Assembly (NCBI GenBank): GCA_008330645.1
Contig: VLTN01000054.1
Coordinates: 62,001-126,000, forward strand
Direction: 5' to 3'
Length of the DNA stretch: 64,000 bases
Origin: Cafeteria roenbergensis
Lineage: Eukaryota > Sar > Bigyra > Bicosoecida > Cafeteriaceae
The translations under genes and the position numbers were made by a program. This document shows positions 18,625-29,652 of this stretch, piece by piece; position 1 is the stretch's first letter, and each line of letters begins with the position of its first letter. The notes beneath the pieces were generated by a model. It made no database searches. It worked only from the letters and a program-made list of their open reading frames with translations, and was not told the origin of the DNA.

Positions 18625-20766
18625 TCAGACAGACCCCGAGCGAGCCACGATTCCGGCATGGACTCGCCCGAGCGAGCGAACGACGTCGCTGAGCGCCTTG
18701 AATGTCTTGCCCTGCACTGCGGCAGCGGGCGCACTCAGAGAGAGGATGCCGTCCACCTGGTCCAGGGTCCCCTGGAGCCTGCCGTCGAGGATGAGAGACG
18801 CCAGAAGCTCCTCCACCTCCTCCACAGACAGCTTCAGCTCCGTGGCCAGGAACTCCAGCCTGACGGTGCGGTACGCCTTGACGCGGCGCAAGACCACGCG
18901 GGAGCGGAAGTTGCGGAAGAGCGGCTCAAGGTACTCGATCATGGTCTCGTCGTCGAGGATGTGGCTGTCCTCGTGGCGGAGCACCTCGTCGAACTTGGCC
19001 ATGTCGTCGCGCTCGAAGGCTTGGCGCAAGCTCACCATTGCTGCGATGAGAGGGTTGCGCTGGTACGCCTTTGCCTCTGGCGAGTCGAAGGGGTCGACGG
19101 CCATGTTGGCCACCATGTTGGCCAGCAGCGTGTACCGAAGGCACTGCACGGCGCGGGGGCTTCCCGCCTTCTGGAACGACGTAAAGGCCTCGCGGTAGTC
19201 GTTGTAGGCGCCCTCCCAGTCATGGTTGGCCATGGCCTTGGCAGCAAATGCCTCCTTCACGATGCCTGAAATCCGCGGGTCGACGATGGCAAACGCCGAG
19301 AGCGCGCGTACCCGCTCGTCCATGCTTGCCAGGGCTGAGTAGTCGCGAGTGATGCTGGCCAGCTGTGGTGCGCGGGGGGCGGAAAAGCAGCGGAGCGGAG
19401 CGCGGGCGGGGAGGGTGGGAGCAAGGCTGGGGCAAGAGCAGGCGGCGTCGGCAAGCACTGAGCGCCACCCGCGCCGAGCGTCCGCAATGCGCCGCCGGGC
19501 TGGGGAAGGGTGTGTGCAAGCCATGAGATGCCAGGCAAGAGCTACTGACCTGGATGCGCAGGGCGTAGATTTCCATCAGCTGGGTGCCCTTGCTCTCGTC
19601 GTCGTTGCCGCTCTCGTCGCGGCACGAGGCGTGCAACTCCTTGATGTCGTTGCGGAGGGCCTTGGTGTTCTTGGACTCCAGGTGAAGCGCGGCAAGCTTG
19701 CTCAGCGTGGAAAACCACAGGCGCTGGTTGGTGTCCTTCGTCAGAGCAAGAGTCTGGGAGTAGATCTGCACGGCAGCGAGGAGCAGCAGGAAGTCGGCAG
19801 GGTCAGAAGCGGAAGGGTCGGTCGCGGCTGGCCGCGGTGAAGTTCCGCCTGCAGGCATGCATGGAGCTGGGCGGGCGAGCGAACGCTCACATCCTGAAGA
19901 TCATCCGTCGCAGAAGATGCTGCCCCGGATGCAGCCGCCTTGCTCATGGCCTCCAGCACGCTGTCCACTGCGTCGTTTGCGTCGTTGGCTGTGACACTGG
20001 AGAGCTTGGAGAGCAGCGTCGCGTAGTGGCCCTTGGCCGACGCGAAGTCGCCAGTGCCGATGAGAATCGTGACCATGCTCAGCAAGGCCTTGAACGCGAA
20101 CTCGACGGTGCCGTCGAGGCCCTCTGCTTGCTCGACCACAGACTCGAACTTGGCCAGCGCTTCTGCTGTATTTCCCAGGCGCATCTCCTCTGCGAACGCC
20201 CTCAACATGACGACAACAAGCCTGTGTTGCGGTTCCATCTCGGGCTGGGCGCCGAGGCTCACTGGGGCTTCGGAGGCGGCGTGCGCGCTCCAAGCGGCCA
20301 TGCGCGGGAGAGCCAAGCCGGCCGCAAGCACCGGGGACGGCGCCAGCGACCACTCCTCGCGCAACAACACGAACTGCCCACTCTCGTGGTGCGTAGCGGC
20401 CATCCCGTCGCCATGCGAAGCGCGCGGCGCAAGCCAGGAGCTCCGATCCGCGAGACTCACCCTCGCCCTCCACAAACGCATTCTGCGACCAAGCAGCAAA
20501 CGGCAGGGTCGTCGAGGTGAGCAGTGGCGCCGAGTGCGGTGCCTGGCGCGCGATGCCGCGGGCAGGCCGGGTCGCAGCGGCTCCGATCCAGCGGCGCTTG
20601 TGCGAGGCACCTTTTTCTCTCGACCGAATGGACGCGGATGACTCACCTCCACCTCGACACGCGGATCGTCGTCTCCGGGCTCTGACGATGCACCCGAGTC
20701 GTAGGCGTAGCCCTCATCGTCCGATCCCATCGAGCCATCGCCATACGGGTCGTCAGAGTCCGACAT
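18625..20766 (-). CDS. COPS2: COP9 signalosome subunit 2 (CSN2/TRIP15)
   Basis: PCI-domain scaffold subunit of the COP9 signalosome, which removes NEDD8 from cullins. Five exons: 20647-20766, 20461-20482 (only 22 nt), 19891-20189, 19550-19765 and 18625-19362. Phases are consistent and give 464 residues (human 443). The acidic N-terminus (MSDSDDPYGDGS, GSDDEGYAYDS) matches CSN2. Further matches are GNTAEALAKFESVVE, FAFKALLSM, YSQTLALTKDTNQRLWFSTL, KGTQLMEIYALRIQ, KAMANHDWEGAYNDYREAF, VNPFDSPEAK-like VDPFDSPEAKAYQ, and a PCI winged-helix end with DQVDGILSL. Three donors are GTGAG; the donor after exon 4 is GTCAGT. The CPS-type microexon encodes only NAFVEGE plus one base. Identification is very secure. 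Confidence 0.95.
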
Positions 20767-20967
20767 GGCTGCTGCTTGCGCGAGCAAGTGGTGGTGTCAA
20801 TGGAGTGAGGTCCGATATTGCGAGATGGGCCAAATATGCGCTCCCTCGGCATTGCTTGGCGGCAGATCGGTCGCACTCCGGAGGCAGCTGTGCGGTCTTC
20901 GAGCCGGCACCGCCAACCCTCGGAGCCTTGGGCGAGTGCTTGTCGCTGGCTCGATTGAAGGGCAGCC
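20767..20967. promoter_or_regulatory. Divergent promoter, CSN2 (-) / armadillo giant (+)
   Basis: 201 bp between the start codons. Somewhat less GC-rich than the flanks; contains the short AT-richer stretch around 20817-20845. No known motif identified. Confidence 0.5.
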
Positions 20968-23900
20968 ATGTCCACCCGCGTGTCGTCGAACATCCGCGAG
21001 CTGGTGAGCTTGGATGAACCCGCGAGGCCGCCTCGCTCTCGCACCCTGGTTTCGTCAAGCCAAGCCGCTGTCCCGGTGCGCCTTGCCGCCATCACTGCGC
21101 CGCCCGCAGGTTAAGGCCGTTGGGAAGCACAAGAAGTTCCGGCAGCGTGAGACGTTGCCGATGCGGTCGCCGGAGAGGGGAGCAGCGCTTGCCTGGTGAC
21201 GGCGTGGATTGGGGCCGATCAACGCATCCTCGAGGCTTGCGACGCCCATGATCGTCCGCAGTTGCAAGCTACAGCGTGCAGTGCCTTGAAAAGGTCATCA
21301 CTCCGCCCCGCGTGGGATGGGAACGCAACCTTGCAGAGGTGAGGAATTGCCGAGGTTCAGTCTCAGACCGGGCCCAAGAACCCGGCGTGTCACGGTTGCA
21401 CCCGCCCCGATCGAGAACAATGGCAAAGCAAAGCCCCCCCTCCCCCCTCCCCCCAACACACGCAACTCGCCTCCTTCGCCACCATTGCCGTTCGTCCACA
21501 GGCTTTTGAGGCGGGCGCTGCGGAAGCCATTTTCGACGTCCTTAAGATTCACGCAAAAGACGAGACTGTCATGGCGTCCTCAACTGCTTGCCTGGCCGCG
21601 CTTGCTGGGAATCCCAAGTACGCCCCCGCCCTGATCGAGCGGGGCATCGTGGACGTCATGTGCAAAGCCGTTCAAGAGCAGCCCAACTCGGAAATCGCTT
21701 CCAAGATGTTGACTCTCGTCGAGAATGCGGCCGGGAGCTCACCGGAAAAGCTCCTTGCCGCCGGAGGCGTCGACCAGCTAACAGCCACGATTGAGCTCAT
21801 GGGAGGGAAGAACCCTCACGTGACTGCATCCATGCTCCGGGCCCTGGAGAAGGTGTCACGTGCGCCTGGCGCTCCATCTCGCATGGCTGGCAGAGGCACG
21901 ATTGGCGTGATGCTCGCCGCGACCGAGAGCGATTCGCTGGCGCTGCAGACCGGCGCCGTCGAGGCCTCTCTGCGCTGCATGGAGCGACTGTGCCGCGACG
22001 AACTTATCGCTTCTCACGTGCGCGACGAGTGCGAGGGCATGCAGCGCATCGCCACGGCCATCGAGAAGAACCGTTCGAGTGACCGCATCGCCAAGATGGG
22101 CGGGCGAGCCCTTGGCAGGCTGGCCTCCAGCAACGTTGGCGACCTGATCCGCCAAATGGACGACCCTGGGACGAGCGACAAGCAGCGGCAGTTCGTCTCC
22201 ACGCTGATCGCCAACCTGGCGTCCGAAGAGGAGAACGTTGAGAAAATCATCAAGAGCGGGGGCCTTCCCACCTTGCTCCGCGTGCTCACGAGTGAGAACG
22301 GAAAGTCTGTGGCCTCGGCCGCACGCGCAGTGGGCCGCATTGCTGCCACTGACTTGGCTCAGGTGGAGGAATCGGCGGGCCTCGCAGCTCTCGTCAAGGC
22401 GTACGACAAGCACAGCAAGAGCTCCGACGTGACCGCTGCAGTGGTAGACAGCGTGAACAAATTCATTGCGGCGGGAGGCGCTGTCGAAGATGTCGAGGGG
22501 CACGGCCTGCTGAGCCGAGTGGTGGCCACCCTGCGGGACGAGCCCGACTTCACCGACCATCTTGTCGGCGCATTGGCTTTGATCGAGACGGCAATGGTCG
22601 AGGGCGTCAGCGTCGACTCACTGCGAAAGCTCTCCGTGGCAGAGGCCGTCGCTGTGGCAATGATGGTGACAGACACTGGGAACGAGTCTGTCCAGCTGAA
22701 CGGCTGCCGCTCGTTGATCTACCTCTGCGGAACTGTCGACGGGCTGTCCGAGGTCATGGCACAGGAAGGCCTGCCCGAGCACGTCATGGACCTCGTCGGA
22801 GGGTCTGGGGGCAAGGCGTCGGCACCTGTGGTGAAGGCCGCGATGTACCTCGTGACGTCCATGTGCACCGAACCTGGACATGCCGAGGCAATCAAGGCCA
22901 AGGGGGGGCTGTCCGTGCTCCTCCCTGCGGTTGCCAGCAACTCGACGAAGGCCGAGTTCCGCGAAGTGTGCAGCGAGCTCGTGGAGTCCATCAATGCCGA
23001 GTCCGAGATGACGCGGCTCATCGACGAGCTTCCGAAGCTCCTGACCAAGGCGCAGGAGGAGAAAACGGCGGCCGCGGCAAAGGAGCTTTCGGTCGCGGTG
23101 CAGTCGATGAACGCCCTGTCCGTCGTCGTTTCCAACGCTGAGGCCATCGCGACGGAGCACACCTTGCTCCGCATGGCTGAGTCGATCAACGCCCTCGCCA
23201 AGGCGACCGCGCTGCCGGGGCAGGAAGAGGCCATGGCCGCGCTCACCAGCCTGGCCAAGTCAGTCTACCAGACGCTTGCCACTTCGGGCGTGGACGACGC
23301 GGCGGCCGTCGCGTTCGAGTCAATGCGGGATTCCAAGCTTCCCGAGGCAATCATCACGGCCACAAAGCTGCACCCAAAGCTCACGCGCCTCGTGGACGTG
23401 TCCCTCGGCCTTGTGGAGAGCTTCGCACAGCAGGACCCGGACTTCATCACTGAGATTGGCGGCATCGAAGCGTGCATCGCGGCGATTCGGTCCAACCCGT
23501 CCTCGCTTGGGGTCGCAAACGTGGCTTCCAGCGCATTGCTCCAGATCGCATCCACCGCCACCGGCGCCATTGCCGTGGCCAAGAACGGCGGGACTCGCCA
23601 GCTCGTCACAACCATCAGCACGGCCCACGAGACTCCCGAGATGGCCCAACCCATCGAGAAGATGCTCACCATTCTGAATCGAGTTGCCGTCACGACCGAG
23701 GGAGCCGACATCCTCCGCAAGCAGGACGCAGCCACCATTGTCATGGACGTTGCTGGCACGATGAAGAACTCGGCCATTGCTGCCGAGGCAACCAAGACAT
23801 GCCTTGACCGTCTGCTGCAAACGTCTGACGTTGTCAAGGCTGTCGAAAGGCTGGATATGGCAACGGAAGGCGGACGTGTCGACATCGCGACCCTGGGCCC

Positions 23901-26900
23901 CGTCCTTGCCCGCATCGGTCACATGGCGACCTCTTCGGCGAGCGCTAGCGCCGTCAAGGCCAGCGCCGGGGGCGAAAAGGTGAACTCCACCACGGAGATG
24001 ATCATCGACGAGCTGCTCAAGCTGGAGGTGCCAGAGGAAGGGGAGAGCGACCTCAAGCGCCAACGGCGCGAGAAAAAGGTCCTGCAGTGCAGGGAAATCC
24101 TTCCCGTGGCAATTGGGGCAGTCGCGGCCTTCGCCAAGGCTAGCCAGTCCCTCGAACTCATTTCGAGCGAAACCATCGGCCATGTGGGTGCGGCCTTGGA
24201 GCGGAGCATTGCCGTGCGCGAGTGCATGGACGTGATCGCTGCTGCTTCGAGGTCGGAGACTTCGGCCGTGAGCATCGTTGCGGCGTCGGAGGGGAAGCTT
24301 CTGGGTCACATGGTCGACTTGCTCAACACGGCTCGCGAACCCGAGATTCTGGCGGACGCCTACTCCGCAATGGCGGACTTGGCCAGACACGAAAGCACGA
24401 TCGGAGCAGTCAAAGGAACTGGGGTGGACGTGATCGCGGGAACGTGGCTCGACACCAATCTTGACGACGCCACGCCCGCAACCGTCCGCAGCGCTATTGA
24501 CCTCCTCGCTTCCCTTGCGACGACCTCCGAGACGGCGGAAGCGATGGTGTCCCGTGGGGTGTTGGAGACCACCAAGGCCGTGGTTGCGCAATTCTGCACC
24601 GACGCCGAACTCCTCTCGCCTGAAGTGCTGGGCTCCACTGCGAGCCTAGTGGCAGCGTTCGCAAGAGCAAGCCCAGAAGCCATCGCTGCGGCAGGGAAGA
24701 GCTCGGCGATCCGCCGCATCCTTCGGGCGACAGAGTCGTCCGCGTCGTTCCTGACGGACCCTGCAAGTGCGGGCGCCGTGCTGGACATGATCGGAGCTTG
24801 TGCCATCGCCGACCCCGAAACGGCTGCCCACATGGCAGAGCTTGGGGCTCAGGAGATTGTCTTGGCAATCATGAGCGCAAACGGGAGCAACCAGCGTATC
24901 CTGGACACCGCGGCCGGGGCGTTGCGCGCCATCGGGACCACCGTGGACGTGTCAGTCTTGACGAAGGACTTGGAGCACGCTTCAACGGCCTTGGCCACTG
25001 CAGAGCGCTTCGGGCCCGAGATGGTGCAGTCCGTGGTGCAGGCAATGCAGAAGCTCGGCAACTTCATGGTTATGGATGGCGTGGTCACCCCGGAGAATGC
25101 CGGGAAGATCCTGGACTGCGTGTCTGAGGCCGTCGGGCTGATCGCCGAGTCTGAGCTGGCTTCGGAGGACGACATTGCCTACGGCCTGGGCAGCGTCGCT
25201 CGCCTTGCAGCCATGGCCCCGAGCGGAACGCTCGACACGCACAACGCCGTCGAGGTGCTGCTCGACGTGCAAGAGCTGTTTTCGGACAATCCCAAGGTCG
25301 TCCAGGCCGCAGTAGACTGCTTTGGCATCCTGACCGAGGACGCCGCTGCAGTGCACGCCATGATCGAGCTCGGCGCACTTGGAGAGATCACGAAGCTTAC
25401 GGCTCGGCACGCCGGCGACCTCGGCCTGCAGGCAACGCTCAAGTCGGCTGTCGGGCGAATCGCGAACTACGCCGCGGAGGAGGCCTCCTCCATTGCAGCC
25501 TCGGGCGCGCAGGGAGAGGAGTTCATTGTCCAAATCCTCGACGCCTCGATTGGCGACAAGTCAGCAACAGACACGCTCCTCACAAAGGTGGCAATGGGGG
25601 AAGGCGGGTCTGAAGTGCTCTGGTCCATGTTGGAGCGGTACGAGGTGGGAAATGAGGTTGACGCCGAAACCGCACAGGCAATTCGCATGACAGCTGGCGG
25701 TGTCGAGGTTCTTTGGGCGACCGCTCAGCGCATCGAACAGAGCATCGTGGAGGGCCGGGTCCAGAAGGACTTGGCGTCCGCGGACAGAGGGCAGGTCATC
25801 GGGACCGTGCTCCAGTCGGCCGTGAACCTGCGGTCTGGCATTTCCGAGCGCACCACAGAAGCGGAGCAGCTCGTAGCGCTTGATAGGTACAGGCAGGCCA
25901 TGATCCTTTTGAACGGGGTTCGCTTCGACGAAGCAGGCGCTAATGCCTTCGTCAAGAATAAAGGCGTCGAAAACCTCATGCAGCTCCTGGAGGTGGACAT
26001 CCTCACAATGAAGCCGTACGTCCCGATGCTCACGGCAGCTTTGGCGGAGGTGATCGCGCGCCACCCCGTCGAGGCGATCAACAACATCGCCAATCCGACG
26101 GATATGCACCTGATCATGAAGGCTCTGACCGAAGTTCCTGAGGAGCGCTCGGTCGCGATGGCGCTGCTGTCCGTCATGTCCGCAGTCATCACGGAGAAGG
26201 GCGCCAAGGATGCTGGAGTCACTCGGGATGTCCACTCCTTCCTGAGTGGCGACTTCTGCTCCCGCTGGGAGGCGGACCCGCAAGTGGCCACCGCTGTGAA
26301 AGAGGTGCTCGATCTGCTCGAGCCTCGATTCTCCTCGAGCGAGCAGGCCGCTGTTCGTGTCAGTGTCGACTCCGCAGTCGTGGCGATCTCTAGCGCACTT
26401 GCTGTCGATGTCGTCATCCAAGACGGCGAGACAGTCTATGTCGACGCCACCACGGGCGAAACCGTGGACGGTCGCGCGTACGAGGCCATGAAAGTGCGCC
26501 TTGCCGACGTGGCCGAGCGCGTGTCCAGCCAGTCGGCGGACAACATGGTGGAGGTCGACACCTCTGGGATCCGCTCCATGGTTGAGACGCTGCGGAAGAA
26601 CAAGCACGTGGCCAACGTGGCCCAGAGCGCCTCGAAGGTGCTCTCGTCCTTGTCCGCCAACCAGGCGAACTGCGAGGCGATCGCGGCCGCCGACGGCATC
26701 CCTGCTCTCATTGACGCGTTCAACATGGCCGGAGAGGAGGACGACTTGGTCGAGCACCTGGTGTTGCTCCTTGCGCGGCTTGCTCGCAACGAGGCGTTCA
26801 AGCAGCCCATCATGGATTGCGGGGGGGTCAAAATGCTTGTTTCCGTCGCGGGCTCAAAGAAGCTTGCTGAGCTCACGCTGCAGCGCGCTCTTGGTGCCCT

Positions 26901-29163
26901 GGCTGACTTGGTTCACGACAAGCCGACCGCAGTGGCCATGGTCATGGACGAGGGCGGCGTCAAGGCAACCGAGAGCGCGATGCAGCGATTCCCAAAGTCC
27001 GCGCGGCTTCTGGAAAACGCAATGACGCTACTGTCCAACCTGACGCACGGGTCAGAGGACAACATGCTCGAGATTGGGCAGACGTGTGGCGACGAGATCA
27101 CCAAGGTGGTGTGGGACTTCGCGCACGACAAGGACCTCGCCAAGATGGCGCTGAGGGCGCTGGGAAACCTCGCCAATGTGGACGAAAACGTCGCAATGGT
27201 CGTTCAGCACCACAGCGCAGTGGACAACATCAAGCGCGCAGTGCGAAAGAACAAAGACGACGAGGAGCTCATCAGCATCTCGCTGGAGGTCCTCGGCAAC
27301 TTCGCCGCTTCGGAAGTTGCGGGCGATGAGCTTGAGGGCGAAAGCATCTGCATGCACATGCACAGCGATGCAGCGACGGACACTATCGTAGAGTGCATGG
27401 CAGCGAATCCGTTCAGCGCATCTATCCAGACCGCCGGCATGTTCGCGCTCTCAGAGCTGGTGGCCGATCCTGTGGTGCGCGCAGAGTGCGCCATCGACAA
27501 GATCGCAGCTGTGGTCATCACCGCCCTCAAGACCCACGACTGGGACGGCGAGCTGATCCGCCAGGCAGCGGAGCTTGTGCGCGAGTTCCCGCCCAAGGGG
27601 GGGCTGGACACGTTCGTGCAGGCCAGCGGCGTCCGCATGCTCCTCCAGGCGCTGGAAAATCATGCCACCAACGACGAGGTCCTGCTTGCAGTGGCCAAGA
27701 CCCTGGCCGTCATGTGCGCGTTCCAGAAGGAGGTGCCCGACATTCACCTCAGCTTCATGTCGCTGGATGCCCCTACTGTCTTGCTCGGCGTGGCAGAGTC
27801 CAAGATGGACCACGCAAGCGTGGTCGCTGGCATGTTCGAGGCCTTGGCGGGCATGTCAGTGGTCGAGGACGCCGCAGTCAGCATCGCCGAGGTCGGCATG
27901 CACACTGTGGTGGCTGCCATCAACCGCCATATGAACAGGCCGGCCGTGCTCATCCACACGCTTCGGCTGGTGGATCTCATTTCCCTCAACAAGGTCAACA
28001 TCAACGAGGTCGTCAACGCAGGTGGGATCAACTCACTCTTTGATGTCTGCGTCGAGCATGGGCCGGACGAGGACGAGGAGCAGCTGCCTCCGATGGAGTC
28101 GCTGCTCGTCATCAAGCAGGCAGTCGCAACTCTGTCCACCATCTCGTCGGCGAGCTCTGATTTCGCCTCGCTGATGATGGAGGAGGGCCTCGACGAAGTG
28201 CTCAAGATCTTCATCTCCAAGTTTGACGTGCGCACTCAGGAGGAGAAGGACATCGAGGATGCCAAGTTCGCGGCGGAGGAGGGTCAGGCGGTCGAGGAGG
28301 CAGATGTGCCAGACGACGACCCCATCCTCGGCGTCATTACGAGCGTGACAATCAAGCCGGAGCAGCTAGCCGATATCCTTGACAAGAGCAACTACTCGTG
28401 GCACATCGCCAAGTTGCTGGAAGACCCCATTCGCGACGAGATTGAGCGAGCCGCCCAGAAGCTTGAGGCCAGAAGAGGCAAACTCGAGATTCAGCTGGCC
28501 GCGAAGAAGGACGGGGCCGTGGAGGCTATGGAGCTGCTGGAGGATGAGTACGAGCAGTGGGCCATCGCCGAGCAGGCAGTCGGCGCATTCATGGAGCGGG
28601 CGCAGTTGCTGGAGCAGCTGGCCCGAGAGTGCCACGGTGCCATGAACATGATGGGCGCCCTGGACGGCATCAACAAGTCCGCAGCACTCCAGGCCCGCGC
28701 CAAGCGTTCTGCCGCTCTTGCGAAGCGCGACGAAGTGGCCTCGGACGAGCTCGCCGACGTGAAAAACTCCTTGTGCGTGGCCAAGCTGATGAACGTGTGG
28801 ACCAAAGGCAGGTGCAAGACCTTCCAGCTCTTGCTGGGCGACGACCTCGAGAACATCGTCTGGCAGGACGCCAGCACAGGGGCCAAGCGAGGCAACATCT
28901 CCTTGTCCACAATCTCCAAGGTTGTTGACGGTCCGGACCCAGTGCACCACCGCGGGCGCAAGGTGGACAAGCCTCGCTGCTTCTACCTGGCAACGCCAAG
29001 CGACACCGCGTTGGCGCTGGAGCCGATTAACCCCCGAAACAAGAAGCTGTGGATCACCAACCTGCGCACTCTCTTTGCCGCCCGGAACAGCGCCGTGGAG
29101 TTCACCACGTCCGAGGCAATCGAGGAGGCGGCGCGCAAGTCGGGGGTCACGAAAAAGCGGTGA
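20968..29163 (+). CDS. Giant armadillo-repeat protein with C-terminal PH-like domain
   Basis: Four exons: 20968-21003, 21110-21146, 21262-21338 and 21502-29163. The 5' part is three tiny exons joined in consistent phase to give MSTRVSSNIREL, VKAVGKHKKFRQ, then SYSVQCLEKVITPP. The protein is 2603 residues. From about residue 50 to 2350 it is an array of helical units with the armadillo pattern, for example GGLPTLLRVLTSENGKSVAS, ANCEAIAAADGIPALIDAF and GGVKATESAMQRFPKSARLL. Residues about 2370-2470 are coiled-coil-like. Residues about 2475-2580 look like a PH domain: LMNVWTKGRCKTFQLLLG, a middle VVDGPDPV, and a last helix NKKLWITNLRTLFAAR. It probably acts as a membrane-linked scaffold. No enzyme motif is visible. 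Codon usage is less GC-biased than its neighbours. Confidence 0.88.
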
Positions 29164-29652
29164 CGGGCAATTCGCCAACGACGACCGGACGCCCTAGTCC
29201 TGCACCTCGCCGAATCGCCGGCCAAACCAGATGCAAGCTGCCTGAGTGCTCGCGTTTTGGTTGCAATGCACAGCACAACGGGAGGCCGGCCGAGTTGCAC
29301 ATGGGTTGTCGGTCGCGCGGCCATTGCTTGCGAACCACTCCTGATGGCCTGCGTCGGGCCGCGCCTCGCGCCCGCTCAGCCGTCGCCTCGAACGCACAGA
29401 CTCGCTGCGCAGCGGCCGGCGACGCCACGCACTCCCTCGCTGGTATCGGCGCCGCCAGCGGTTGCTGCTTGCGCGCCGCAAGCATGGCTGGCCGAGATGC
29501 CGGCTCTGCTGCGCCGAACACAGCCCTGAGCTTGGCAGCCACGCGCGCTGTGGGCACTCTCTCCGCGCGCGGGCCGGGAAACATCTGCAAGACTGGCGCG
29601 GCAAGGCAACCACTGACGCGTGCCTGCCCCACTCCCCAGCAGGGACTGAGGG
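29164..29652. other. Intergenic, 489 bp
   Basis: Lies between two long plus-strand genes. It should hold a 3' UTR and a promoter. No gene, RNA or repeat seen. Confidence 0.5.

Noticed and set aside
21571-29163. Region of different base composition as a possible integrated element
   Set aside because: It is one host-like armadillo gene spliced to upstream exons with the usual donors; no capsid, polymerase, integrase or terminal repeats were seen.
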